64,000 nucleotides of DNA from Thermocatellispora tengchongensis (GCF_014202315.1 NZ_JACHGN010000003.1:248001-312000), one strand, 5' to 3'. Counted from the stretch's first letter, positions 1 through 10,328 are shown. Program-made: numbers and translations. The notes: a model not told the origin generated them from the sequence alone.

Positions 1-170
1 CTTGCAGCCGCACTTGCACCTGCAAGCACGCTCGGGTCTGCCTGTCCCTGTCTACGAGCGCACGCGCGGGGCCTGCCTGTGCCTGTCTGTGCCTGCCTAT
101 GCCTATTTGTAAGCACGCGCGGGTCTGCGCCTGTGTGTGAGCGCGCGGGCACCTACGCCCGCCCGACGAG
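1..170. repeat. Degenerate CCTGCCTGT/CACGCGCGGG low-complexity stretch
   Basis: This gene-free left edge repeats short variants of GCCTGCCTGTGCC and of AGCACGCGCGGGTCTG (for example near 26-45, 70-100 and 112-130). It is unlike the balanced GC-rich coding DNA around it. No start codon with a ribosome binding site or coding pattern is convincing, so I read it as degenerate tandem repeat downstream of the acyltransferase gene on the minus strand. Confidence 0.55.
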
Positions 171-180
171 CACGCGGGCC

Positions 181-843
181 CTACGCCACGTCGGTCGTGT
201 GGCCCGGGTGGAGCGGGGAGTGCCAGCCCAGGCCGGGGGTGTGCTCGCGCACGATCCGGGCCGGGACGCCGGCCAGCACGCAGTGGCCGGGGAACTCGCC
301 GCGCACCACCGCGCCGCCCGCGACGACCGTGTTCCGGCCCAGGCGGGTGCCGGGCAGGATGATCGCTCCGGCGCCGAGCCAGGAGCCGGAGCCGATCGTC
401 ACCGGGTTGTTACGCGGCCACTGCCGTCCGATGGGCACGTCCGGGTCGTCGTAGACGTGGTTCTGGTCGGTGATGTAGACGTATGGTCCGGTGAACACGT
501 CGTCGCCGATGTCGATCCACTGGTGGCCCACGATGTGGGAGCCGCGGCCGATGGAGCAGCCGCGGCCGATGCGCACCACCGAGTTGGGGCCGAGGTCCAG
601 GCCGGGGCCCATGCCGGCCGAGATCGACACCCGCTCGCCCACCAGGGTGCCCTCGCCGATCTCGATGTAGGTCTCGCCGAAGATCGCGCCGAGTGGGAAC
701 GACAGGCACGCGCCCTCGCCCAGGCGGCGGAACCGGTATCCGGCCGGGGTGCGCGGCGTCACGGCGCCGGCCGCGCGGATGGCGGCCCAGCCGCGGTGGA
801 TCAGCGCGCCGGCGGCCCGCCGCAGGACATGTCGCAGTACCAT
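181..843 (-). CDS. Hexapeptide-repeat (left-handed beta-helix) O-acyltransferase
   Basis: Product of about 220 residues with the imperfect hexapeptide repeats of the LacA/NodL/WbbJ acetyltransferase superfamily: turns such as IGEGTLVGERVSI, IGRGCSIGRGSHI and IGSGSWLGAGAIIL, followed by the family ending GAVVRGEFPGHCVLAGVPARIV. These enzymes use acetyl-CoA to acetylate sugars or cell-surface acceptors and work as trimers. The reading frame stays open upstream into pyrG, but the first ATG that avoids the pyrG gene is at 843, which gives the usual family length. No strong Shine-Dalgarno is visible there. The gene is divergent from pyrG with about 160 bases between starts. The substrate cannot be read from the sequence. 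Family assignment is firm; acceptor unknown. Confidence 0.85.
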   Translation of the reverse strand: MVLRHVLRRAAGALIHRGWAAIRAAGAVTPRTPAGYRFRRLGEGACLSFPLGAIFGETYIEIGEGTLVGERVSISAGMGPGLDLGPNSVVRIGRGCSIGRGSHIVGHQWIDIGDDVFTGPYVYITDQNHVYDDPDVPIGRQWPRNNPVTIGSGSWLGAGAIILPGTRLGRNTVVAGGAVVRGEFPGHCVLAGVPARIVREHTPGLGWHSPLHPGHTTDVA

Positions 844-924
844 AAGGGGCCAAATTACCGCTAGGTCATACCAGAGGGAAACCTGCCCGTGCCTACCCGT
901 TAAGGCACGTGGCGCGCGTTGTTT

Positions 925-930
925 GATAAT
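925..930 (+). promoter_or_regulatory. Candidate -10 element of pyrG
   Basis: GATAAT stands out in an otherwise GC-rich divergent spacer, 11 bases before a possible GTG start at 941 and 71 bases before the preferred TTG start. No clear -35 is visible. Confidence 0.4.
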
Positions 931-934
931 CTGA

Positions 935-2671
<1,737 letters not shown>

Positions 2672-2703
2672 GCCGGCCGATGAACCCGGGAGGGGACGAG
2701 CGG

Positions 2704-3315
2704 GTGAAGGTCGTGGACACCCCGCAGGAGTGGGAGGTCCTGGGCACCGAGGAGCGGTTCCGGGGCCGGGTGATCGGCGTGCGCACCGACACGGTGCGCA
2801 TGCCGGCCGACGCCGTCGCCGACCGCGACTACGTCGTCCACCCCGGCTCGGTCGCGGTGCTCGCGCTGGACGAGCACGACCGGGTGCTGCTGCTGCGCCA
2901 GTACCGCCACCCGGTACGCCACCTGCTGTGGGAGCTGCCGGCCGGCATCCGCGACGTGGACGGCGAGCCGCCCGTCGAGACCGCGGCCCGCGAGCTGGCC
3001 GAGGAGGCCGCCTACCGGGCCACCACCTGGCACACCCTGGTCGATCTGTTCTCCTCGCCCGGGATGACCTCCGAGCGCATCCGGGTCTTCCTGGCCCGGG
3101 GACTGAGCGAGATCCCCGAGCATGAGCGCGACTTCGAGCACCACCACGAGGAGATCGACATGCCGGTGGTGTGGATTCCGCTGGCAGAGGCCGTGGAGAA
3201 GGCGCTCGCGGGCGAGATCCACAATTCTCCGGCCGTGGCCGGTATCCTCGCCGCATACGCGGCCTCGGCCGGCGGGTTCGCCTCGCTGCGCCCCGCCGAC
3301 GCCCCCGAGGCGTGA
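2704..3315 (+). CDS. Nudix hydrolase, ADP-ribose pyrophosphatase type
   Basis: About 203 residues. The Nudix signature is recognisable as the segment PAGIRDVDGEPP followed by AARELAEEA, placing the REL and EE metal ligands correctly. Members of this subfamily hydrolyse ADP-ribose to AMP and ribose-5-phosphate. Two oddities: one extra residue lies between the first Gly and Glu of the box, and the usual Gly after EE is Ala. The GTG at 2704 is preferred because GGGAGGGG lies eight bases upstream; a GTG at 2668 overlapping the pyrG stop would add twelve residues. It sits between pyrG and xerD, as in other actinobacteria. Exact substrate not provable here. Confidence 0.9.
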   Translation: MKVVDTPQEWEVLGTEERFRGRVIGVRTDTVRMPADAVADRDYVVHPGSVAVLALDEHDRVLLLRQYRHPVRHLLWELPAGIRDVDGEPPVETAARELAEEAAYRATTWHTLVDLFSSPGMTSERIRVFLARGLSEIPEHERDFEHHHEEIDMPVVWIPLAEAVEKALAGEIHNSPAVAGILAAYAASAGGFASLRPADAPEA

Positions 3316-3338
3316 CGTGACTCGCGGCATGACGGGAG

Positions 3339-4298
3339 GTGGGGGCGCTGAGCGAGACGGAGGCCGTGCTCTCCAGCTACCTCGCCCACCTGGCGGTGGA
3401 GCGCGGGCTGGCCGCCAACACCCTCGCCTCCTACCGGCGTGACCTGCGCCGCTACGTCGAGCACCTGCGCGAGCGCGGCCGGCACACCTTCCGCGAGGTC
3501 GGCGAGGACGACGTGGTGGCCTTCCTCGACGCGCTGCGCGAGGGCGACGCCGAGCACCCGGCGCTGGCCGCGGGCTCGGCGGCGCGCGCGGTCTCGGCCG
3601 TGCGCGGGCTGCACCGCTTCGCGCTGCGCGAGGGCGCGGCGGCCCACGACCCGGCCCACGAGGTGCGCTCGCCGCGCGGCCTGCGCCCGCTGCCCAAGGC
3701 GATCAGCGTCGAGGAGGTCGAGCGGCTGCTCGCCGCCGCGGGCCCCGACGGCGCCCCGCTGACCCTGCGCAACCGGGCCCTGCTTGAGCTGCTGTACGGC
3801 ACCGGCGCGCGCATCTCCGAGGCCGTCGGCCTGGCCGTGGACGACGCCGGGCCGGGCGGAGACGACGGGCCCGGCGGGCAGGGCGAGACCGCCGTGGTGC
3901 GGCTGCGCGGCAAGGGCGGGCGCACCCGGGCCGTGCCCCTGGGCCGTTACGCCAGGCGGGCGCTGGAGGCGTACCTCACCCGGGCCCGGCCGCTTCTGGC
4001 CGCGCACGGCCGTGGCACCCAGGCGCTGTTCCTGAACGCCCGCGGCGGCCGGCTGACCCGCCAGGGCGCCTGGGAGGTGCTCCAGGCCGCCGCCGAGCGG
4101 GCCGGCCTGGCCGGGGTCTCGCCACATATCTTGCGACATTCGTTCGCAACTCACCTCCTGGACGGGGGTGTGGACGTTAGGGTTGTCCAGGAGCTTCTCG
4201 GCCACGCCTCGGTGACCACCACCCAGGTCTACACGCAGGTGACGGTCGACCGGCTCCGCGAGGTCTACGCCGCGGCGCGCCCCCGCGTCCGGCGCTGA
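3339..4298 (+). CDS. xerD: Tyrosine recombinase XerD
   Basis: About 319 residues: N-terminal SAM-like core-binding domain (roughly 1-100) and C-terminal catalytic domain with the full set of tyrosine recombinase residues: Arg in GARISE (about 158), Lys in [25 protein letters not shown] and the nucleophile Tyr about 298 in VYTQV. XerD acts with XerC at dif to resolve chromosome dimers. Its location next to parA-like and scpAB genes fits a chromosome-segregation role. A short glycine/aspartate-rich insertion ([13 protein letters not shown]) lies between the catalytic Arg and Lys. Start uncertain: the GTG at 3339 sits directly against GGGAG, and a GTG at 3366 is an alternative. Confidence 0.92.
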   Translation: MGALSETEAVLSSYLAHLAVERGLAANTLASYRRDLRRYVEHLRERGRHTFREVGEDDVVAFLDALREGDAEHPALAAGSAARAVSAVRGLHRFALREGAAAHDPAHEVRSPRGLRPLPKAISVEEVERLLAAAGPDGAPLTLRNRALLELLYGTGARISEAVGLAVDDAGPGGDDGPGGQGETAVVRLRGKGGRTRAVPLGRYARRALEAYLTRARPLLAAHGRGTQALFLNARGGRLTRQGAWEVLQAAAERAGLAGVSPHILRHSFATHLLDGGVDVRVVQELLGHASVTTTQVYTQVTVDRLREVYAAARPRVRR

Positions 4299-4431
4299 CC
4301 ACAAGTGATCTACTATTGATCGAGCAGCGCGAACATCGATCACAGCGCGTACGGCTCCGGCGCCGCGCGGCCTGGCGATCCAGTGCCTGCGGGCGCGCCG
4401 CCTTGCCGCATACGTGCTGACGCCATAGTGT

Positions 4432-4443
4432 CCGTCCGGACGG
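4432..4443. promoter_or_regulatory. 12-bp perfect palindrome upstream of the parA-like gene
   Basis: CCGTCCGGACGG is a perfect dyad 33 bases before the GTG start of the ParA-like gene and just after a CATAGT that could serve as a -10. It may be an operator, but short GC palindromes arise easily in this base composition. Confidence 0.3.
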
Positions 4444-4475
4444 TCCGGTTCGGGGCCGTCAGGGAGGTTCATCTG

Positions 4476-5423
4476 GTGACTTTGACCACCGACGGTTCTG
4501 GCCGGGAAACGACCCCCGGCACCCCCGACAACCCCTGGGGTGACACCAAGACCGCCGCGCCCCCGCACGGTGGCGGAATCCTCGGTCCGACCGGGCGCCC
4601 CCGCCCCACGTTCCCCGAGCCGCGCCCGCGCACCACGCACGGACCGGCGAGGATCGTGGCGATGGTCAATCAGAAGGGCGGCGTCGGGAAGACGACCACC
4701 ACGATCAACCTGGGCGCCGCGCTCGCCGAGTGCGGGCTGAAGGTGCTGCTGGTCGACTTCGACCCGCAGGGCGCCCTGTCCGTGGGGCTCGGCATCAACC
4801 CGCTGCAGCTCGACCTCACCGTCTACAACCTGCTGATGGAGCGCGGCGTCACCGCCGAGGACGTCCTGCTGAAGACCAACGTCGACGGCATGGACCTGCT
4901 GCCCAGCAACATCGACCTGTCGGCGGCCGAGGTCCAGCTCGTCACCGAGGTCGCCCGCGAGCAGGTGCTCGGCCGGGTGATCAAGCCGCTGCTGCCCGAC
5001 TACGACGTGTGCCTCATCGACTGCCAGCCGTCGCTGGGCCTGCTCACGATCAACGCGCTCACCTGCGCCCACGGCGTCATGGTGCCGCTGGAGTGCGAGT
5101 TCTTCGCGCTGCGCGGCGTCGCCCTGCTCATGGACACCATCGCCAAGGTCAAGGAGCGGCTGAACGAGGGCCTGGTGATCGAGGGCCTGCTGGCCACCAT
5201 GTACGACGCGCGCACCCTGCACGGCCGCGAGGTGCTGGCCCGCGTCGTCGAGGCGTTCGACGACAAGGTGTTCCACACCGTGATCAACCGCACGGTGCGG
5301 TTCCCCGACGCCACCGTGGCCGGCGAGCCGATCACCAGCTTCGACTCCTCCTCCCTCGGCGCCAGCGCCTACCGCGAGCTGGCCAGGGAGGTCCTGGCGA
5401 GGTGGCCGGACCCCGGTGCCTGA
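4476..5423 (+). CDS. ParA/Soj-family ATPase linked to scpAB
   Basis: About 315 residues with a deviant Walker A, KGGVGKTTTTINLG, a DFDPQGALS A' motif and a LIDCQPSLG Walker B. The first ~55 residues are a Pro/Gly-rich disordered leader. Family members are dimeric DNA-binding ATPases that move or position DNA; this is not the oriC parAB copy but the second ParA-like protein that actinobacteria keep beside scpA and scpB. The GTG start is supported by AGGGAGG eight bases upstream. Its end overlaps scpA by eight bases, so the two are translationally coupled. The nearby XerD and ScpAB suggest a shared role in chromosome organisation; the direct function is inference. Confidence 0.92.
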   Translation: MTLTTDGSGRETTPGTPDNPWGDTKTAAPPHGGGILGPTGRPRPTFPEPRPRTTHGPARIVAMVNQKGGVGKTTTTINLGAALAECGLKVLLVDFDPQGALSVGLGINPLQLDLTVYNLLMERGVTAEDVLLKTNVDGMDLLPSNIDLSAAEVQLVTEVAREQVLGRVIKPLLPDYDVCLIDCQPSLGLLTINALTCAHGVMVPLECEFFALRGVALLMDTIAKVKERLNEGLVIEGLLATMYDARTLHGREVLARVVEAFDDKVFHTVINRTVRFPDATVAGEPITSFDSSSLGASAYRELAREVLARWPDPGA

Positions 5424-6294
5424 CGGCCCCGCCGTGGGCCCGGTCGGGGGCGGCGACGGCGGGGTGGCGGCGGAGGAACGGCCGGCGGGCAGGCCCGACG
5501 CGTTCCAGGTGCACCTGGACGTCTTCGAGGGCCCCTTCGACCTGCTCCTCGCCCTGATCTCCAAGCACAAGCTGGACATCACCGAGGTGTCCCTGTCCAA
5601 GGTCACCGACGAGTTCATCGCCTACATCCGCTCCCGCGGCCCCGAATGGGACCTGGACCAGGCGAGCCACTTCCTGCTCGTCGCGGCGACCCTGCTCGAC
5701 CTCAAGGCGGCCCGGCTGCTGCCCTCCGGCGAGGTCGAGGACGAGGAGGACCTCGCCCTGCTCGAAGCCCGCGACCTGCTGTTCGCCCGGCTGCTGCAGT
5801 ACCGCGCGTACAAGGAGGTCGCCAAGATCTTCTCCGGGCGGATGGCGGCGGAGGCGCTGCGCTTCCCGCGGATCGTGCCGATGGAGCCGCAGTTCGCCAA
5901 CCTGCTGCCGGAGCTGGTGCTCGGCATCGGGCCCGAGCAGCTCGCCAAGATCGCGGCCAAGGCGTTCCGGCCCAAGCTCCCGCCCTCGGTCTCCACCGCG
6001 CACATCTATCAGCCGCTCGCCAGCGTGCGCGAGCAAGCGGCTATCCTGGTCGAGCGGCTCAGGCGGGTGCGCCGGGCCACGTTCCGGGCGCTCGTCGCCG
6101 ACTGCGCCGGGACGTACGAGATCGTCGCGCGTTTCCTGGCCGTGCTCGAACTGTTCCGCGAGGCCGCGGTGAGCTTCGAGCAGCTCGAACCCCTCGGGGA
6201 GCTGCACGTGACCTGGACGGGCAGCGACGACGGCGACGTCGCGGTGGCCGACGACTACGACGAGAGCGCGGAGAAGAAGCGGTCCGATGAGTGA
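5416..6294 (+). CDS. scpA: Segregation and condensation protein ScpA (kleisin)
   Basis: About 292 residues. After a 30-residue Gly/Glu-rich leader comes the kleisin N-domain FQVHLDVFEGPFDLLL and KLDITEVSLSKVTDEF, then a charged linker and a C-terminal winged-helix region (ELFREAAVSFEQLEPLG). ScpA bridges the two heads of the SMC dimer and recruits ScpB. The acidic tail DDGDVAVADDYDESAE is typical of actinobacterial copies. The GTG start overlaps the ParA-like stop, and the end overlaps scpB by eight bases, indicating one translationally coupled unit. Confidence 0.95.
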   Translation: MPDGPAVGPVGGGDGGVAAEERPAGRPDAFQVHLDVFEGPFDLLLALISKHKLDITEVSLSKVTDEFIAYIRSRGPEWDLDQASHFLLVAATLLDLKAARLLPSGEVEDEEDLALLEARDLLFARLLQYRAYKEVAKIFSGRMAAEALRFPRIVPMEPQFANLLPELVLGIGPEQLAKIAAKAFRPKLPPSVSTAHIYQPLASVREQAAILVERLRRVRRATFRALVADCAGTYEIVARFLAVLELFREAAVSFEQLEPLGELHVTWTGSDDGDVAVADDYDESAEKKRSDE

Positions 6295-6904
6295 CGGTCC
6301 CATGCACGACGGCGGCGCCCCCGAGCCCGCCCCCGAGCCCGCACCCGGCGCGGCCGGCGTCGCCGAGCCGGGGCTGCACGCGGCCCTGGAGGCGATCCTG
6401 CTCGTCGTGGACGAGCCGGTCGCCGAGGTGACCCTGGCCCAGGTCCTGGAACGGCCCACCCACGAGGTGGCCGCGGCCCTGCGCGAACTGGCCGCGGAAT
6501 ACTCCGCCACCGGACGGGGTTTCGATTTGAGACAGGTGGCGGGCGGCTGGCGTTACTACACGCGGGCCGACTGCGCGCCGGTGGTCGAGCGGTTCGTCCG
6601 CGACGGCCAGCAGACGCGGCTGACCCAGGCCGCCCTGGAGACCCTGGCCGTGGTCGCCTACCGGCAGCCGGTGAGCCGGGCCAGGGTGGCGGCGATCCGC
6701 GGTGTCAACAGCGACGGGGTCATGCGCACCCTCGTCGCCCGGGGCCTGGTCGAAGAGGCCGGCACCGACCCGGAGAGCCAAGCCGTGCTCTACCGGACGT
6801 CTTCCTACTTCCTGGAGCGGATGGGGCTGCGGGACCTCGATGAGTTGCCCGATCTCGCCCCGTTCCTGCCAGACGACGTGGAATCCCTAGAGGAGAGCAA
6901 GTGA
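6287..6904 (+). CDS. scpB: Segregation and condensation protein ScpB
   Basis: About 205 residues with the two winged-helix domains of ScpB: LHAALEAILLVVDEPV in the first and QAALETLAVVAYRQPVSRA, GVNSDGVMRTLVARGLVEE in the second. It dimerises and binds ScpA, completing the bacterial condensin. A 25-residue Ala/Pro-rich leader precedes the first domain. ATG start overlaps scpA; the stop overlaps the GTG of the pseudouridine synthase gene (GTGA). Confidence 0.95.
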   Translation: MSDGPMHDGGAPEPAPEPAPGAAGVAEPGLHAALEAILLVVDEPVAEVTLAQVLERPTHEVAAALRELAAEYSATGRGFDLRQVAGGWRYYTRADCAPVVERFVRDGQQTRLTQAALETLAVVAYRQPVSRARVAAIRGVNSDGVMRTLVARGLVEEAGTDPESQAVLYRTSSYFLERMGLRDLDELPDLAPFLPDDVESLEESK

Positions 6905-8694
6905 ACGACAGACGTACCCCGTCCGGTGATGGACGCGGTCGAGGACGGACCACGGGCCGCGCGGGCGGCACCGACGCACGCGGCGGCCTCCGCGCCGGCC
7001 GCGCCGGAGCCCGCGAGGGCTACGGCCGTGGCGGCGGCCGGCAGGACCGCGACCGCCGCGACGCGCGCGACCCGCGCGGCTCCCGCGAGCAGCGCGGTTC
7101 CCGAGACTTCCGCGACTCGCGCGACGTGCGAGACTCCCGGGATTCCCGCGACCGCCGCGACCAGCGCGGCTCGGGCGACTTCCGCGGCTCCCGCGACTTC
7201 CGCGGCGGCTCCGGGCCCGCCCGCCCGGCCTACCGCGGCTCCGGCGACGGCGGCACGTTCCGCGACGGGTCCGGCCGCGGCCGCGACGACCGGTACGGCG
7301 ACCGCGACCGTCCCCGTGACCGCGGCGACCGGTACGGCGACCGCGACCGGTATGGCGACCGCGACAGGTATGGCGACCGCGACCGGTACGGCGACCGCGA
7401 TCGTGACCGTGCCCGCGACCGCGGAGCCTTCCGGGCCGACCGGGCCGGGGCGCGCGGCGGATACTCCCGCCGCGACGAGGAGAGCTCGCGCAGCCGCTAC
7501 GGCAGGCGCGACGACGACGGCCCGCGCGGCGGCGCCCGGTACGACCGCGGCCGCGATGACGCCAGGAGCGGCGGCGGCCGGTACGACCGGGGCCGCGACG
7601 ACGTGAGGACCGTCGGCGGCGCCCGGTACGACCGCGGCCGCGATGACGCCAGGAGCGGCGGCGGCCGGTACGACCGGCGCCGTGACGACGTGCAGACCAT
7701 CGGCGGCGGCCGGGCCGGCGCCGGCGGGAGCGGAGGCGTCCGCGCCCGTTTCGGCGGCGGGCGGGCCCGCGAGTGGGACCGCGACGCCCGGCGGCAGGGC
7801 GGCCGGGACGAGCGTCCCGGCGACCGTCACGGGGCCACCGGCCGTCCCTCGGGCGGCGACCGGGCCCCGGCGCGGGCGCGTGACGCGTTCAAGACCGACG
7901 CCCAGCCGCTGCGCGACCCCGACCACTTCCCCGAGGGCTACACCGACGAGCGCGACACCACCGAGGTGCCCGACGGCGTGCGGCTGCAGAAGGTGCTCGC
8001 CCAGGCGGGCGTGGCCAGCCGCCGGGCGTGCGAGGAGATGATCGGCGAGGGCCGCGTGACCGTGGACGGCCAGGTGGTGCGCCGCTTCGGCGCCCGGGTG
8101 GATCCGGCCAAGCAGGTCATCCACGTGGACGGCAAGCGCATCCCCACCGCGCCCGACCTGGTGTACTTCGCCATCAACAAGCCGATCGGCGTCGTCAGCA
8201 CGATGTCCGACCCCGAGGGGCGGCCGTCGCTGGCCGACTACGTGGCCGACCGCACCGAGCGGCTGTTCCACGTCGGCAGGCTCGACACCGAGACCGAGGG
8301 CCTGATTTTGCTCACCAACGACGGTGAGCTGGCCAACCGGCTCACCCACCCCAGTTACGGTGTGCAGAAGAAGTACTGGGCCAAGGTGCCCGGCCCGATC
8401 GAGCGCGACCTGGGCCGCCGTCTGAAGCGGGGCATCCCGCTGGATGACGGGGTGGCCAAGGTCGACGACTTCTCCGTGGTGCAGGAGCACGGGCAGCAGG
8501 CGCTGGTCGAGATCGTGATCCACGAGGGCCGCAAGCACATCGTGCGGCGGATGCTGGCCGAGGTCGGCCACCCGGTGATCGACCTGGCCCGGATCGAGTT
8601 CGGCCCGGTCAAGATGGGACGGCTGAAGTCCGGCACGGTGCGCTCGCTCTCGCTGCGCGAGGTGGGCGAGCTGTACGCCGCCGTCGGGCTGTAA
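6901..8694 (+). CDS. rluB: RluB-type pseudouridine synthase with a ~350-residue Arg/Gly/Asp-rich N-terminal tail
   Basis: The C-terminal ~240 residues are a standard RsuA/RluB enzyme that isomerises uridine to pseudouridine in 23S rRNA: S4 RNA-binding domain from about residue 360 (RLQKVLAQAGVASRRACEEM) and catalytic domain with the essential Asp (about 462) in GRLDTETEGL. The first ~350 residues are unlike the family core: low-complexity RG, RD and YGDRDR repeats rich in Arg, Gly, Asp and Tyr, resembling RGG-type disordered RNA-binding tails. Much of this comes from tandem DNA repeats (see 7321-7410 and 7528-7701). GTG start overlaps scpB. Basic or Arg-rich tails occur on actinobacterial homologues; this one is long. 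The exact target uridine is inferred from family only. Confidence 0.9.
   Translation: MNDRRTPSGDGRGRGRTTGRAGGTDARGGLRAGRAGAREGYGRGGGRQDRDRRDARDPRGSREQRGSRDFRDSRDVRDSRDSRDRRDQRGSGDFRGSRDFRGGSGPARPAYRGSGDGGTFRDGSGRGRDDRYGDRDRPRDRGDRYGDRDRYGDRDRYGDRDRYGDRDRDRARDRGAFRADRAGARGGYSRRDEESSRSRYGRRDDDGPRGGARYDRGRDDARSGGGRYDRGRDDVRTVGGARYDRGRDDARSGGGRYDRRRDDVQTIGGGRAGAGGSGGVRARFGGGRAREWDRDARRQGGRDERPGDRHGATGRPSGGDRAPARARDAFKTDAQPLRDPDHFPEGYTDERDTTEVPDGVRLQKVLAQAGVASRRACEEMIGEGRVTVDGQVVRRFGARVDPAKQVIHVDGKRIPTAPDLVYFAINKPIGVVSTMSDPEGRPSLADYVADRTERLFHVGRLDTETEGLILLTNDGELANRLTHPSYGVQKKYWAKVPGPIERDLGRRLKRGIPLDDGVAKVDDFSVVQEHGQQALVEIVIHEGRKHIVRRMLAEVGHPVIDLARIEFGPVKMGRLKSGTVRSLSLREVGELYAAVGL
7321..7410 (+). 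repeat. 18-bp in-frame tandem repeat (YGDRDR) in rluB
   Basis: Near-identical units of the type CGGTATGGCGACCGCGAC repeat about five times and encode YGDRDR hexads. The reading frame is preserved and codon-third-base differences separate the copies. Confidence 0.9.
7528..7701 (+). repeat. Two-copy 87-bp in-frame tandem repeat in rluB
   Basis: Bases 7528-7614 and 7615-7701 are two almost identical 87-bp copies encoding 29 residues each (GGARYDRGRDDARS, then GGGRYDR-type half). Each 87-bp copy is itself a diverged duplication of about 42-45 bp. Confidence 0.9.
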
Positions 8695-8740
8695 CCTTTC
8701 CGGACACGCAACCGGCATTCGGGAACTTGAGGGGACGGAC

Positions 8741-9100
8741 ATGGTGCGGGCGATCCGCGGCGCGATCCAGGTGGACGCGAACGAGCGTGAGGCGATCCTC
8801 GCCGGCGTGACCGAGCTGGTCACGGAGGTGATGGAGCGCAACAGGCTGACCACCGAGGACGTGATCAGCGTGATCTTCACCGCGACGCCCGACCTGACCG
8901 CGGAGTTCCCCGCGCTGGCCGCGCGCAAGCTCGGCTTCCACGACGTGCCGCTGATCTGCGCCACCGAGATCGACGTGCCGGGCGCGCTGCCCCGCGTCGT
9001 ACGCCTGATGGCGCACGTCGAGGTCGATCGGCCCCGCCAGGAGATCCAGCACGTGTACCTGCGGGGCGCGGTCGCGCTGAGGGTGGACATCGCCCAGTGA
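8741..9100 (+). CDS. aroH: Chorismate mutase, AroH class
   Basis: 119 residues, the size of monofunctional trimeric AroH enzymes, which convert chorismate to prephenate for Phe/Tyr synthesis. Family landmarks are the start MVRAIRGAIQVDANE (catalytic Arg near residue 7), VISVIFTATPDL, and the C-terminal motif HVYLRGAVALR with a second active-site Arg. GAGGGG lies six bases before the ATG. It is followed eight bases later by the tyrA frame, so chorismate mutase and prephenate dehydrogenase are encoded side by side. Confidence 0.95.
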   Translation: MVRAIRGAIQVDANEREAILAGVTELVTEVMERNRLTTEDVISVIFTATPDLTAEFPALAARKLGFHDVPLICATEIDVPGALPRVVRLMAHVEVDRPRQEIQHVYLRGAVALRVDIAQ

Positions 9101-9155
9101 GCCGGAGATGCACCAGGATCGGCGGCCGTGGCCCGGCTGGGCCCGGGGTGGTGGC

Positions 9156-10238
9156 GTGAGCGCCGTCGAGAGCGTCCTGATCGTCGGGACCGGACTGATC
9201 GGCACGTCGGTGGCGCTCGCGCTGCGCGAGCACGACGTCGCCGTGCACCTGGCCGACCGCGACCCCGGCGCGGTGCGGCTGGCCCGTGAGCTGGGCGCCG
9301 GGGTCGAGTGGGTTCCGGGCGGCCCCGCGGTGGACCTCGCGGTGATCGCGGTGCCGCCGCAGTACGTCGCCGGGGAGCTGCTGGCCCTGCAACGGCAGGG
9401 CGCGGCACGCCACTACACCGACGTCGCCAGCGTCAAGGCGCTGCCGCTGGCCGAGGCCGTGCGCCTGGGCTGCGACACCGCCTCCTACATCGCGGGCCAC
9501 CCGCTGGCCGGGCGCGAGCGCTCCGGCCCGGCGGCGGCGCGCGCCGACCTGTTCCTGGGCCGCCCGTGGGCGTACTGCCCGACCGCGGCCACCTCCCCCG
9601 AGGCCGTGGAGACGCTGCTCGGCGTGATCAAGCTGTGCGGCGGCGAGGCCGTGCGGGTGGACGCCGAGGAGCACGACCGCGCGGTGGCCGTCGTCTCGCA
9701 CGCGCCCCACGTGACCGCCTCGGCGGTCGCGGCGCGGCTGGCGGAGGCGCCGGAGACCGCGCTCGGCCTGGCCGGGCAGGGCGTGCGCGACGTGACCAGG
9801 ATCGCGGCCGGCGACCCGGCGCTGTGGACGGGCATCCTGTCCGGCAACGCGCTGCCGGTGGCCGAGGTCCTGGAGGCCGTGGCCGCCGACCTGAACGCCG
9901 CCGCGGCCGCGCTGCGCGAGGCCGCGTCCTCGCGGGACGAGGCGATGGCGCGGGTGACCGAGCTGCTGCGGCGCGGCGTGGCGGGCACCGGGCGCATACC
10001 CGGCAAGCACGGCGGCCCGGCCAAGACCTACGTCACGGTGCAGGTGCTCGTCGGCGACCGTCCGGGCGAGCTGGCCCGGCTGTTCCAGGTGGCCGAGGAG
10101 GCCGGGGTCAACATCGAGGACGTCCGGCTGGAGCACGCGCGCGGGCTGCCGCTGGGCGCGGCCGAGCTGTTCGTGCACCCCCAGGCCGCCGAGCCCCTGG
10201 CCGAGGCGCTGCGCGCCCACGGCTGGCACGTCCCCTGA
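9156..10238 (+). CDS. tyrA: Prephenate dehydrogenase with C-terminal ACT domain
   Basis: About 360 residues. Rossmann motif VGTGLIGTS at the N-terminus, prephenate-site signature SVKALP, HPLAGRERSGP and VVSHAPHVTA, then an ACT-type regulatory domain (about 295-360, VQVLVGDRPGELARLF and NIEDVRLEH). It oxidises prephenate to 4-hydroxyphenylpyruvate with NAD(P)+; the ACT domain suggests feedback by an aromatic amino acid. The start is uncertain: ATG at 9108 lies too close to its GGAG, so I prefer the GTG at 9156 that begins just before the Rossmann fold. Ends shortly before a GC-rich hairpin at 10280. Confidence 0.93.
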   Translation: MSAVESVLIVGTGLIGTSVALALREHDVAVHLADRDPGAVRLARELGAGVEWVPGGPAVDLAVIAVPPQYVAGELLALQRQGAARHYTDVASVKALPLAEAVRLGCDTASYIAGHPLAGRERSGPAAARADLFLGRPWAYCPTAATSPEAVETLLGVIKLCGGEAVRVDAEEHDRAVAVVSHAPHVTASAVAARLAEAPETALGLAGQGVRDVTRIAAGDPALWTGILSGNALPVAEVLEAVAADLNAAAAALREAASSRDEAMARVTELLRRGVAGTGRIPGKHGGPAKTYVTVQVLVGDRPGELARLFQVAEEAGVNIEDVRLEHARGLPLGAAELFVHPQAAEPLAEALRAHGWHVP

Positions 10239-10279
10239 ATCCGACGCCGTGCGCGTGAACCGCACGGGCTGAGCGAGAA

Positions 10280-10318
10280 CGAACGCCGCCGCCGCCGTTG
10301 ACACGGCGGCGGCGTTCG
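10280..10318 (+). terminator. Strong GC hairpin after tyrA
   Basis: CGAACGCCGCCGCCG (10280-10294) pairs perfectly with 10304-10318, a 15-bp stem with a nine-base loop. There is no U-tract, as is common for actinobacterial intrinsic terminators. The loop holds the TTGACA of the next promoter. Confidence 0.6.
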
Positions 10319-10326
10319 CGTACAAA
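10298..10326 (+). promoter_or_regulatory. Promoter of the tetR-type gene: TTGACA-N17-TACAAA
   Basis: A consensus TTGACA (10298-10303) and TACAAA (10321-10326) with an ideal 17-base spacer. Transcription should start near 10333, inside the palindrome at 10329-10345. Confidence 0.7.
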
Positions 10327-10328
10327 GG

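Noticed and set aside
4476-5423. Chromosome-partitioning parA of a parAB-oriC locus
   Set aside because: No parB, no parS sites and no replication origin genes; the scpAB neighbourhood marks it as the second ParA-like protein.
6805-9408. 867-codon minus-strand open frame
   Set aside because: Antisense of rluB, aroH and the start of tyrA; its repeats are the complement of the rluB tail repeats.
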